6,481 bases of DNA from Rhodospirillales bacterium (GTDB taxonomy: Bacteria; Pseudomonadota; Alphaproteobacteria; Rhodospirillales; Defluviicoccaceae). Below the pieces are notes generated by a model, which saw nothing but the letters and a program-made list of their open reading frames with translations, did no database searches and was not told the DNA's origin. This document shows, piece after piece, positions 1-6,235 of this stretch; positions within the stretch are counted from its first letter, which is position 1; each line of letters begins with the position of its first letter. The DNA is taken from contig JAHCKI010000139.1 in the NCBI GenBank assembly GCA_026125865.1, positions 1 through 6,481 on the forward strand. The letters run 5' to 3'. The position numbers were made by a program, and so were the translations under genes.

Positions 1-62
1 GGATGGGATTCATCCGTTGGCATCGAACCACTAGCCGACGCCGTTTCGCAGCCGAATGGGTG

Positions 63-407
63 CTAGATCGACACCAGCGCCAGGGCTGCCGTCGCGGTGC
101 CGACCGTCGCCAACCCGTACAGGATGACGGCGACTGCGGTATCGGCGCGGATGCCGAAATCATGCGCACACACGCGCAAGCGATGCGCCGCATGCCAGCA
201 GGCGAGCGTCAGGATCCCGAACAGAACCAGCTTGACCAGCCAGTTGCCGACGAAGGCGCTCATCGTGTCGTACGACAGCGCGTCGGTGAACAGGCCCAAA
301 GCCGGCGCGATGCCGGTGGTGAAGATCATTACAGGAAGGATGAAGGACAGCACGGTCCCGCCGGCTGCGAACAGAAACCACGGAACCGCCTTCGCTGAGC
401 GCGCCAT
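63..407 (-). CDS. frdD: Fumarate reductase membrane anchor subunit FrdD
   Basis: This is the second small membrane anchor of quinol:fumarate reductase. Together with FrdC it holds the FrdAB head on the cytoplasmic face of the inner membrane and forms the quinone site. The 114-aa product is close to the usual length of about 119 aa. Three hydrophobic helices are visible, at roughly residues 11-38, 55-77 and 90-113. Stretches that match E. coli FrdD are VPWFLFAAGG near the N-terminus (W10 corresponds to the quinone-site Trp14), PVMIFTTGI, LGLFTDALSY, and H75-R76 followed by AHD (E. coli His80-Arg81, HRMHHAMHD). No haem-ligand pattern is expected in this type-D enzyme. The ATG lies one base after the frdC stop, and a GGAG at 417-420 is a suitable ribosome site. 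It is the last gene of the operon in view. The 62 bases downstream show no clear terminator, only a 5-bp hairpin at 1-15. Confidence 0.93.
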   Translation of the reverse strand: MARSAKAVPWFLFAAGGTVLSFILPVMIFTTGIAPALGLFTDALSYDTMSAFVGNWLVKLVLFGILTLACWHAAHRLRVCAHDFGIRADTAVAVILYGLATVGTATAALALVSI

Positions 408-408
408 C

Positions 409-801
409 TCAAGCCACTCCTGCCAGGATCAGAACGAACAGCGACACGGCGGCAAGCACGCCATAATGCGCGCCGACGATCAGCTTGCCGGGCACGATCT
501 CCTCGCCGCGCTGGATGCGCATCGCCTGCGGCACCGCCTTGAACCACGCCATGGTGTGGATGATGGAGAACACGAAGATGAGCACGTGCAGGATCACGCC
601 GATGGGGCTGGCGACGAAACCGAGCCATCCTTCCCAAGCCTCCGGCCCCTCACCGAGCCGGAACAGGCCGATGATGAGGATGAAGGCATAGATGGCCACG
701 AACAGCGAGCTGATCTCGTGCAGCATGTAGGACTTGTAGCGCTGGTGGGTCATGAACCAGGAGGTCTTGGAAAGCTCCCGGCGATAGGGTTTCCGGTTCA
801 T
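409..801 (-). CDS. frdC: Fumarate reductase membrane anchor subunit FrdC
   Basis: This is the first membrane anchor of quinol:fumarate reductase. It binds quinone at the membrane boundary next to the [3Fe-4S] cluster of FrdB. The product has 130 aa, against 131 in E. coli, with three hydrophobic helices at about residues 29-47, 65-88 and 105-128. Matches to E. coli FrdC include the N-terminal RKPYRR, YMLHE, GLF, GPEAW, and HTMAWF. Glu29, His82 and Trp86 fall at positions linked to quinone binding in the E. coli enzyme. Arg28 of E. coli is replaced here by His28. The start codon overlaps the frdB stop as ATGA, so translation is probably coupled, and a very strong ribosome site sits just upstream inside frdB. 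Confidence 0.94.
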   Translation of the reverse strand: MNRKPYRRELSKTSWFMTHQRYKSYMLHEISSLFVAIYAFILIIGLFRLGEGPEAWEGWLGFVASPIGVILHVLIFVFSIIHTMAWFKAVPQAMRIQRGEEIVPGKLIVGAHYGVLAAVSLFVLILAGVA

Positions 802-1541
802 TTTTTACCTCCTCCCGACACCATGCCGGTGATGTAATCGATGGCGCTGGTGAACTTGGTTTGCTGGATGGCGCCCGCCGGTTCCACATCCTTGGGGCAG
901 ACCAGCGAACAGGCGCCAACGAAGCTGCACTCCCAGATCCCTTCGTGGGAAGCGACCACGTCCTCGCGGGCCGAGCGGCCGACGTCGCGGGAATCGGCGT
1001 TGTAGCGATGGGCGAGGGCCAGCGCCGCCGGTCCGATGAATTTGTCGTCGAGGCCGTACTGCGGACAAGCGGCATAGCAGCACAAGCAGTTGATGCACAT
1101 GGTGTACTGCTTGTAGGTCTTGAGCTGTGCCGGCGTCTGCAGGTATTCCCCGCTTTCGATGGAGCGCTCTTCCTTCGGGATCAGGTAGGGCTTGACGCTC
1201 GAAAGCTTCTCCATGAAGTCGTCCTGGACGATCACCAGGTCCCGCTCGATGGGGAAGTTGCTCAGCGGTTCGACGCGGATCTTGTCGCCGAAATCGCGGA
1301 CGAACTTCTTGCAGGACAGCATCGGCTCGCCGTTGATGACCATGCCGCAACTGCCGCACACGAACATGTGGCACGACCAGCGATAGCTCAGCGTCCGATC
1401 CAACTCGTCCTTGATGTAATTGAGGGCGTCGAGCACCACCCAATGCTCCTCGCAGGGTACGGTGTAGCTCTGAAAAAACGGTTCCGAGTCCTGCTCCGGT
1501 CGGTAGCGCAGGACTTCTATGGTCACATCGCGGGTTTCCAT
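798..1541 (-). CDS. frdB: Fumarate reductase iron-sulfur subunit FrdB
   Basis: FrdB passes electrons between the membrane quinone site and the FAD in FrdA. The 247-aa length is typical. The N-terminal ferredoxin-like domain has the [2Fe-2S] ligands C57, C62, C65 and C77. The C-terminal domain has C149-x2-C152-x2-C155 plus C215 for [4Fe-4S], and C159, C205 and C211 for [3Fe-4S]. The segment SFVGACSLVCPKDVEPA is the usual signature around the last clusters. K229 in QQTKF matches E. coli Lys228, which contacts the quinone. The ATG shares a base with the frdA stop (TAATG). AGGTGG at 1546-1551 is the likely ribosome site, with short spacing. The spacing of the cysteines agrees with fumarate reductase rather than the Sdh type; direction of catalysis in vivo cannot be read from sequence. 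Confidence 0.96.
   Translation of the reverse strand: METRDVTIEVLRYRPEQDSEPFFQSYTVPCEEHWVVLDALNYIKDELDRTLSYRWSCHMFVCGSCGMVINGEPMLSCKKFVRDFGDKIRVEPLSNFPIERDLVIVQDDFMEKLSSVKPYLIPKEERSIESGEYLQTPAQLKTYKQYTMCINCLCCYAACPQYGLDDKFIGPAALALAHRYNADSRDVGRSAREDVVASHEGIWECSFVGACSLVCPKDVEPAGAIQQTKFTSAIDYITGMVSGGGKK
807..816 (-). promoter_or_regulatory. Strong Shine-Dalgarno for frdC inside the frdB tail
   Basis: Read on the minus strand, the sequence is GGGAGGAGGT, five bases before the frdC ATG. It is a near-perfect anti-16S match and is the strongest ribosome site in the operon. The same bases encode the Gly-Gly-Gly of the FrdB C-terminus (GGGKK). It supports the chosen frdC start, and it may let ribosomes begin frdC independently as well as by re-initiation at the ATGA overlap. 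Confidence 0.8.
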
Positions 1542-3304
1542 TAGACCACCTGTCCTTCGGCGCCGGCGCCATATATGCGCTCGGCCGGTTGCGACTTAGT
1601 GATGACGACGTCGAGGTAATCGATTCGCGGATCGCCGTCGGGGTCGAAGTGCGCCATGGAGTGCTTGAGGTAGTTGACGTCGTCCCGCTTCTCATAGTCC
1701 AGCCGCTGATGGGCGCCGCGGGATTCCTTGCGCTCGAAGGCGGAAACGGCGACCGTCTGCGCCACCTCGATCATGCATCCCAGTTCCAGGGTTTGCAGTA
1801 GATCGGTGTTGAAGACGGTGCTGGTGTCCTCGAGTTTAACGTCTTTATAGCGGGCGCGGATTTCCGTGACCTTGTCGCAGGTCGCCTTGATTTCGGCCTC
1901 GGTGCGGTAAATGCCGCAGCCCTCTTCCATGGTGGCGTTCAGCTCCTTGCGAAGCCCCGGCACGCTTTCCGTACCCTGGCTCTGGAACAGGGCCTTGACG
2001 CGGGACTGGGCGTCCTCGGCCTGGGCTTGGATGGTCTTGACCTTGTTCAGATACTCTGTGGACTTGACGTAGTCGACGGCGTTGCGGGCGGCGCGGGCGC
2101 CGAACACCAGAAGCTCGCCGAGAGAGTTGGAACCCAACCGGTTGGCGCCGTTGATGCTGACGCAGGCGCACTCACCGGCGGCATAGAGCCCGGCAAGCGG
2201 CGTCGCGCCATCGATGTTGGTGTGGATACCGCCCATCATGTAGTGCACCACCGGGCGCACCGGCACCAATTCGTGCACCGGATCGGCGCCGGCATAGAGC
2301 CGGGACAGCTCGCGGATCAACGGCAGGCGCTCGTTGATCTTCTTCTCGCCGAGGTGGCGCATGTCCAGGTGCATCACGTCGCCCCACGGGCTCGGGATCG
2401 TCCGCCCCTTTTTCTGCTCGTGCCAGAAGGCTTGGCTGAGGCGGTCGCGCGGTCCCAGTTCCATGGCCTTCAGGCGCGGCCAAGGATCCGGCGGGCCCAA
2501 GCCGTAGTCCTGCAGGAAGCGATAGCCGTCCTTGTTGACCAGGATACCGCCTTCGCCGCGGCACCCCTCGGTCAGCAGGATGCCGGTCGCGGGCAGCCCC
2601 GTCGGGTGGTACTGGACGAATTCCATGTCCTTGAGCGGCACACCGGCGCGATAGGCCATGGCCATGCCGTCGCCGGTCTTGATGGCGCCGTTGGTGGTGA
2701 AGGGAAAGATCTTGCCGGCTCCGCCGGAGCAGATGATCACCGCCTTGGCCCGGACCAGGGTCATTTTTCCGGTTCGGATTTCCATCACCACGACGCCATG
2801 GACGCGGCCGTCCTCGACCATCAGGTCGGTGACGTAATATTCGTCCAGGCGCTCTATGGTCGGATACTTGAGCGACGTCTGGAACAGGGTGTGCAGCATG
2901 TGGAAGCCGGTCTTGTCGGCGGCGAACCAGGTGCGCATGATCTTCATGCCGCCGAACGGCCGCACCGCCACCTTGCCGCTGTCTTCGCGGCTCCACGGAC
3001 ATCCCCAATGCTCCATGCGCGTGAGTTCCTTGGGGATCTCGTTGACGAAGTACTCGACAGCGTCCTGGTCGGTCAGCCAGTCGCCGCCGCCGACGGTGTC
3101 GTTGAAGTGATATTCCAAGGTGTCGTTGTCCTTGACCACCCCGGCCGCTCCACCCTCCGCAGCGCAGGTGTGGCTGCGCATGGGGTAGACCTTGGAGATC
3201 AGCAGGACCTTAACGTTGGGGTCGGCTTCCGCCACCTCGATGGCCGCGCGAAGCCCGGCGCCGCCTGCGCCAACGATCGCGATATCCGTCTCAATGATTT
3301 CCAT
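1541..3304 (-). CDS. frdA: Fumarate reductase flavoprotein subunit FrdA
   Basis: This is the catalytic subunit, which reduces fumarate to succinate with a covalently bound FAD. The product has 587 aa; E. coli FrdA has about 602, the difference lying mostly at the C-terminus. The N-terminal dinucleotide-binding motif is G12-A-G-G-A-G17. H45 in MRSHTCAAEGG is the covalent FAD attachment residue. Active-site residues are visible: H233 in QYHPTG, T245-E246 in LTEGCRGEGG, R286 in LGPRD (catalytic arginine), H354 in HYMMGG, and R389 in NGANRLGSNS. The C-terminal helical region keeps EEGCGIYR, TSTVFNTDLL and the RKESRGAHQR motif. It is the first gene of the operon. The ATG is supported by GGGAG at 3311-3315, six bases upstream. 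Nothing suggests truncation. Overall similarity is clearly higher to E. coli-type FrdA than to SdhA. Confidence 0.97.
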   Translation of the reverse strand: MEIIETDIAIVGAGGAGLRAAIEVAEADPNVKVLLISKVYPMRSHTCAAEGGAAGVVKDNDTLEYHFNDTVGGGDWLTDQDAVEYFVNEIPKELTRMEHWGCPWSREDSGKVAVRPFGGMKIMRTWFAADKTGFHMLHTLFQTSLKYPTIERLDEYYVTDLMVEDGRVHGVVVMEIRTGKMTLVRAKAVIICSGGAGKIFPFTTNGAIKTGDGMAMAYRAGVPLKDMEFVQYHPTGLPATGILLTEGCRGEGGILVNKDGYRFLQDYGLGPPDPWPRLKAMELGPRDRLSQAFWHEQKKGRTIPSPWGDVMHLDMRHLGEKKINERLPLIRELSRLYAGADPVHELVPVRPVVHYMMGGIHTNIDGATPLAGLYAAGECACVSINGANRLGSNSLGELLVFGARAARNAVDYVKSTEYLNKVKTIQAQAEDAQSRVKALFQSQGTESVPGLRKELNATMEEGCGIYRTEAEIKATCDKVTEIRARYKDVKLEDTSTVFNTDLLQTLELGCMIEVAQTVAVSAFERKESRGAHQRLDYEKRDDVNYLKHSMAHFDPDGDPRIDYLDVVITKSQPAERIYGAGAEGQVV

Positions 3305-3310
3305 TGGGTT

Positions 3311-3315
3311 CTCCC
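3311..3315 (-). promoter_or_regulatory. Ribosome binding site of frdA
   Basis: GGGAG on the minus strand lies six bases before the ATG at 3304. It fixes the start that also aligns with the E. coli FrdA N-terminus. Confidence 0.65.
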
Positions 3316-3346
3316 GTTATGCCCCCTGCGCGAGGCCAGACTGCTT

Positions 3347-3352
3347 ATAATA
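3347..3352 (-). promoter_or_regulatory. Possible -10 element of the frd promoter
   Basis: On the minus strand this is TATTAT, in the context GGTATTATAAG, about 43 bases upstream of the frdA start. The best -35 at 16-base spacing is TTACGA, which matches the consensus at only three of six positions. If the promoter is real, it may depend on an activator bound at the dyad just upstream (3374-3390). This is a guess from position and AT-richness in an otherwise GC-rich stretch. Confidence 0.3.
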
Positions 3353-3373
3353 CCAGCATTGCCGGATCTCGTA

Positions 3374-3390
3374 ATACCGGATCCCGGTAT
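3374..3390. promoter_or_regulatory. Perfect 7-3-7 dyad upstream of frdA, candidate operator
   Basis: The sequence is ATACCGG-ATC-CCGGTAT, a perfect inverted repeat with a three-base spacer. It starts 70 bases upstream of the frdA ATG, about where an activator or repressor of the operon would bind. Parts of it recur nearby: TAATACC at 3348-3354 and 3372-3378 (24 bases apart), and CCGGATC at 3362-3368 and 3378-3384 (16 bases apart). I do not recognise the motif as an FNR, Crp or Fur site. Which protein binds it, if any, is unknown. Confidence 0.4.
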
Positions 3391-3860
3391 CGTGGCTGGC
3401 TCCCGAAACGTGCCGCCTCGTTATACACCATTTGACCGCCAGCCAAACGGGTTTGAAGCGTCCCGACTTGCCATAGGCCAATTTCTGAAAAGTGCTTTTT
3501 TCCGCCTTCGCGAGGAGCCGCAGGCGACGAAGGAATCCAGAAACTTCGGTGCGTCCCTGATCGCCAAGCTCTTTCTGGTCGCTCCCGAAGAACGAAATTG
3601 ACCGGCGGGAAAAGGTCTCCGACACCTTCGTTGCGTTGTCGGCCATGGGCTGGCGGGCCGAATCGGGCCGGGATGTAAACGGCGCCTTAATCGTTTCGTG
3701 ACAGCCTGAGGGGCGCGGATGGGCCGATATCCGGCGGTGCATATCTCGTTGTCCCCGGGGCTCATTCGACGTGATCCAACGGATGATGCTTGATCGCAAT
3801 CGTGCAATGACGACGCTTGTTCCTGCTTTGCGGTGTATTCGCGCCGACCGTTTTGACCCG

Positions 3861-6014
3861 ATGATCCTGCCGTTGTTCATCGTCACGTTCCTGGTGAGCG
3901 CGATCCTGGTGTTCTGGATTCAGCCGATGTTCGCCAAGATGCTGCTGCCGCTGCTCGGTGGCTCGCCGGCGGTGTGGAACACGGCGATGGTGTTTTTCCA
4001 GGCGACCCTGCTCGCCGGATATGCGTATGCCCATCTCATTACGCGGGTGCTCATGTTTCGCGAGCAAATCCTCCTGCATTCAACGATGATGGTATTTGCC
4101 GCTTTTTGTCTTCCCGTCTTCGTTCGTCAGGATTGGGTGATCGAGCCCGAAGTCGCGCCCATACTTTGGCTGTTGGCCTCAATGACTCTGTCGGTGGGAC
4201 TGCCGTTCTTTACGGTCTCGGCGACCGCGCCGCTGCTGCAGCGCTGGTTTTCGCAAACAGGCCACCATCACGCCAGCGACCCCTACTTTCTCTACGGCAG
4301 CAGCAGTTTCGGCAGCCTCATCGCCTTGATCGCCTATCCGCTGGTGCTGGAACCCGGGATGGTCATCGAGGCGCAAAGCTACGCCTGGACGGCGACCTAC
4401 ATCACCCTGGGGCTGCTCATTGTCGCCTGCGGCCTGACCATTCGCAATCAAGTGGCCGACGAAGGACGGGTACGCGACGAGGCCTCATCCAGCGCCCCGA
4501 CCTGGACCGAAAAGCTCAACTGGGTCGCATATTCGGCGGTGCCGTTCGCGCTGCTGCTGAGCGTGACATCGCATATCACGACCGATATCGCCGCGGTTCC
4601 GTTGTTCTGGGTCCTGCCGCTGGTGCTGTATCTGTCGACGTTCGTTATCGTCTTCACCTTGCGCGACATGGTTCCCCACCGGTGGGTCGTCATGGCGCAG
4701 CCAATCGCCATCGTTGCGGTGATCGCCTTGTTCGGGATTCACCGGCCGCTGGCGTTGACGCTGCCCCTGCACCTGGTGGCGTTCTTCATTACCACGCTGA
4801 TGTGTCACGGCGAACTGGTACGCAGGCGACCAGCGGCCCAGGACCTCACGACGTTCTACTTGTATATGTCCTTGGGCGGTGTCCTCGGCGGCATATTCAC
4901 GGCGCTGCTCGCTCCAGCCCTGTTCGACCGCGTTCTCGAGTATCCCATCGCCATAGCGGCGTCATGTTTGTTGTTGCCAGCGGCGAAGGAGCAATGGCGG
5001 CGAACGGACATTGTCTTGGTTGTATCCATCGTCGCGGCGGTGTTCGGCGCCGGTTGGCTGATGGCGCGGACCAACCCGACGCTTGGCGATGTGATTTTGA
5101 GGTTTCTGGTTTTCTACGGCGCCGCGCTTTCGTTTTCCATGCGGCGGCGGCCCCTGGGCTTCGGAATGGGTGTCGCCGCAGTTCTCCTTTGCGCCACCTA
5201 CACCGTCGAAAACGGTGACGTCGTCCTTCGGGACCGCAGCTTCTACGGCGTCTATCGGGTGTCGGATACAAAAAACTACCGGCTCATGTTCCAGGGAACG
5301 ACCCTGCAAGGCGCGCAATATCTCGACCCCGAGAAAAGGCGGACTCCGGTCAGCTATTATGCCCCCGACGGTCCTATCGCCGAAATGGTCGCGCGCAAGA
5401 GGAACGGAACCGGCTTGACCAATGTCGGCATCGCCGGGCTGGGCGCCGGTGGCATGTCGTGCCTCCGCCAACCGGGTGAAAACTGGCGCTTTTATGAGAA
5501 TGATCCGCTCGTCGCAAAAATTGCCCGCAGCAGTTCGGCCTTCCACTATCTGGAAGACTGCGGTGGCAATTCCCGCGTGATCCTGGGCGATGCGCGCCTC
5601 AGTCTGGCCAAGGAACCGCGCGGCCTGTTCGATCTCCTCGTCGTCGATGTGTTCACCACGGACGCGGTGCCGGTTCACCTGATGACCCGCGAGGCCATTA
5701 CCATTTACGCGGAACGGCTCCGCGCCGATGGCGTTCTCGTGTTGCATGTTTCGAACCGGCTACTCGACCTGGTTCCCGTTATCGCGCGCTCCACCCGTCA
5801 CCTGGGCCTGACGGCGATGATCGGCGAGAAAACAACGCCCGGCGAAGCGCCCATCGAAAGCGCCCCGTCCGTTTGGATCGCCCTGGCGTGGAGCCCGGAG
5901 CCGCTACGCAAACTGCAATTGGGCGGTGCCTGGCGCCCGCTCGTTGTCGATGACGGCGGCCGTCCCTGGACCGACGATTTTTCCAACGTCGTCGAAGCGA
6001 TCCGCTGGCGGTGA
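3861..6014 (+). CDS. Fused multi-helix membrane / spermidine-synthase-like protein
   Basis: From the ATG at 3861 the product is 717 aa. Residues 1 to about 450 contain roughly 13-15 hydrophobic helices, opening with LPLFIVTFLVSAILVFWIQP and including CHGELVRRRP and YLYMSLGGVLGG, motifs typical of the family annotated as fused MFS/spermidine synthase. The cytoplasmic C-terminal part (about 500-717) is a Rossmann-type domain: GLGAG at 526-530, acidic E546 in YENDP, GDA at 576-578, and DVFTTDAVPVHLMTREA from D596, then VSNR. The canonical GGGDGG aminopropyltransferase motif is altered (Asp replaced by Ala), so real spermidine synthesis is doubtful; the true substrate is unknown. An in-frame extension back to GTG 3771, with ATGs at 3783 and 3807, would add up to 30 Arg-rich residues, but 3861 matches the family N-terminus. 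No good Shine-Dalgarno precedes any of these starts. The gene is monocistronic here, divergent from frd. Confidence 0.88.
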   Translation: MILPLFIVTFLVSAILVFWIQPMFAKMLLPLLGGSPAVWNTAMVFFQATLLAGYAYAHLITRVLMFREQILLHSTMMVFAAFCLPVFVRQDWVIEPEVAPILWLLASMTLSVGLPFFTVSATAPLLQRWFSQTGHHHASDPYFLYGSSSFGSLIALIAYPLVLEPGMVIEAQSYAWTATYITLGLLIVACGLTIRNQVADEGRVRDEASSSAPTWTEKLNWVAYSAVPFALLLSVTSHITTDIAAVPLFWVLPLVLYLSTFVIVFTLRDMVPHRWVVMAQPIAIVAVIALFGIHRPLALTLPLHLVAFFITTLMCHGELVRRRPAAQDLTTFYLYMSLGGVLGGIFTALLAPALFDRVLEYPIAIAASCLLLPAAKEQWRRTDIVLVVSIVAAVFGAGWLMARTNPTLGDVILRFLVFYGAALSFSMRRRPLGFGMGVAAVLLCATYTVENGDVVLRDRSFYGVYRVSDTKNYRLMFQGTTLQGAQYLDPEKRRTPVSYYAPDGPIAEMVARKRNGTGLTNVGIAGLGAGGMSCLRQPGENWRFYENDPLVAKIARSSSAFHYLEDCGGNSRVILGDARLSLAKEPRGLFDLLVVDVFTTDAVPVHLMTREAITIYAERLRADGVLVLHVSNRLLDLVPVIARSTRHLGLTAMIGEKTTPGEAPIESAPSVWIALAWSPEPLRKLQLGGAWRPLVVDDGGRPWTDDFSNVVEAIRWR

Positions 6015-6073
6015 CGGAGGCGTTCACGTACCGCCATCGCCTGCCAATGGGTTTCGAACAAAAACCGTTGGGA

Positions 6074-6112
6074 TAAAAGAAGCGCCCGGCCAGGGGGGTG
6101 AACCGGGCGCTT
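6074..6112 (-). terminator. Intrinsic terminator hairpin, best read on the minus strand
   Basis: AAGCGCCCGG (6080-6089) and CCGGGCGCTT (6103-6112) form a perfect 10-bp GC-rich stem with a 13-base loop. On the minus strand the stem is followed by CTTTTAT, a short U-tract, so it should end transcripts coming from lolA or from the candidate small RNA. On the plus strand it lies 65 bases after the stop of the membrane protein gene and is followed by TTGGCTT, so it may also end that transcript, though less efficiently. Confidence 0.7.
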
Positions 6113-6230
6113 GGCTTCCGACTAGGAAGCGCGCGGACGGCAGGGGAACCATCCGGGAGTAGTTTCTCATCTAATGAGAACTACTCAGCACTTGAATTGG
6201 GAATGCTAAAGTCCGGAAGCCAATGCCCTA
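6075..6230 (-). ncRNA. Candidate structured small RNA between convergent genes
   Basis: The gap between the membrane protein gene and lolA folds strongly when read on the minus strand. Bases 6223-6210 (TTGGCTTCCGGACT) pair with 6123-6111 in a 13-bp helix with one bulged G (6213). Inside it, 6186-6174 pairs with 6170-6157 in a 13-bp hairpin with one bulge and a three-base loop. A terminator hairpin follows at once. A weak promoter at 6264-6236 would start the RNA near 6230, giving about 155 nt. The closed-rod shape with a large internal bubble loosely recalls 6S RNA, but I see no conserved 6S sequence and do not claim it. The alternative is a stable product of the lolA 3' UTR. The pairing is seen directly; expression is inferred. 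Confidence 0.4.
6157..6186. repeat. Inverted repeat, AT-rich 13-bp hairpin
   Basis: GAGTAGTT-T-CTCAT and ATGAGAACTACTC flank the three-base loop CTA. The inner part, TTCTCAT-CTA-ATGAGAA (6164-6180), is a perfect 7-3-7 dyad. There is no U-run on either side, so it is not an intrinsic terminator. It could be an RNA stem (apical hairpin of the candidate small RNA) or a protein-binding site on DNA. Confidence 0.6.
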
Positions 6231-6235
6231 AACGC

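Larger units (their letters stand above)
3305..3860. other. Divergent intergenic region between frdA and the membrane protein gene
   Basis: About 550 bases separate frdA (leftward) from the membrane protein gene (rightward). I see no convincing gene. Open frames exist on both strands, but their products are rich in Arg, Ser and Lys and match nothing I recognise. The frdA-proximal 90 bases hold a dyad and direct repeats (listed separately). Other inverted repeats are weak: CCTTCG/CGAAGG at 3505-3510 and 3528-3533 with a 17-base loop, CCCCGGGG at 3753-3760, and GATAT/ATATC at 3727-3731 and 3742-3746. No clear promoter for the rightward gene was found. No FNR-type TTGAT-N4-ATCAA site was found near frdA, which would have been an obvious anaerobic control element. 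Confidence 0.6.

Noticed and set aside
1..15. Small hairpin GGATG-GGATT-CATCC after frdD, and an ATG at 13-11 on the minus strand that might begin another gene.
   Set aside because: The stem is only 5 bp without a U-tract, and four codons at the edge are too little to support a gene.
2027..3601. A 524-codon open frame on the plus strand opposite frdA.
   Set aside because: It is the antisense shadow of frdA in GC-rich DNA: a His/Asp/Val-rich low-complexity product without motifs, while the opposite strand is unmistakably frdA.
3317..3646. Open frame of 109 codons on the minus strand (up to 189 from further upstream), ending 12 bases before frdA as if it were a leading operon gene.
   Set aside because: There is no ribosome site before the ATG at 3646, the product is Arg/Ser/Lys-rich with no recognisable motif, and its 3' part coincides with the AT-rich promoter-like segment and the dyad. 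Conservation in relatives would reopen the question.
3790..3803. FNR-like sequence TTGAT-CGCA-ATCGT.
   Set aside because: It matches only eight of ten positions, lies nearly 490 bases from frdA, and probably arises by chance near the start of the rightward gene.
3771..3860. Thirty-residue N-terminal extension of the membrane protein from GTG 3771 (or ATG 3783 or 3807).
   Set aside because: Arg-rich, no ribosome site, and the family N-terminus aligns with the ATG at 3861. Not fully excluded, since 3861 also lacks a good ribosome site.
6080..6112. tRNA or tmRNA-like T-arm, suggested by GGTTCACCCC on the minus strand.
   Set aside because: The loop does not fit the TTCRANY consensus, there is no acceptor stem or CCA, and the segment is better explained as a terminator hairpin.
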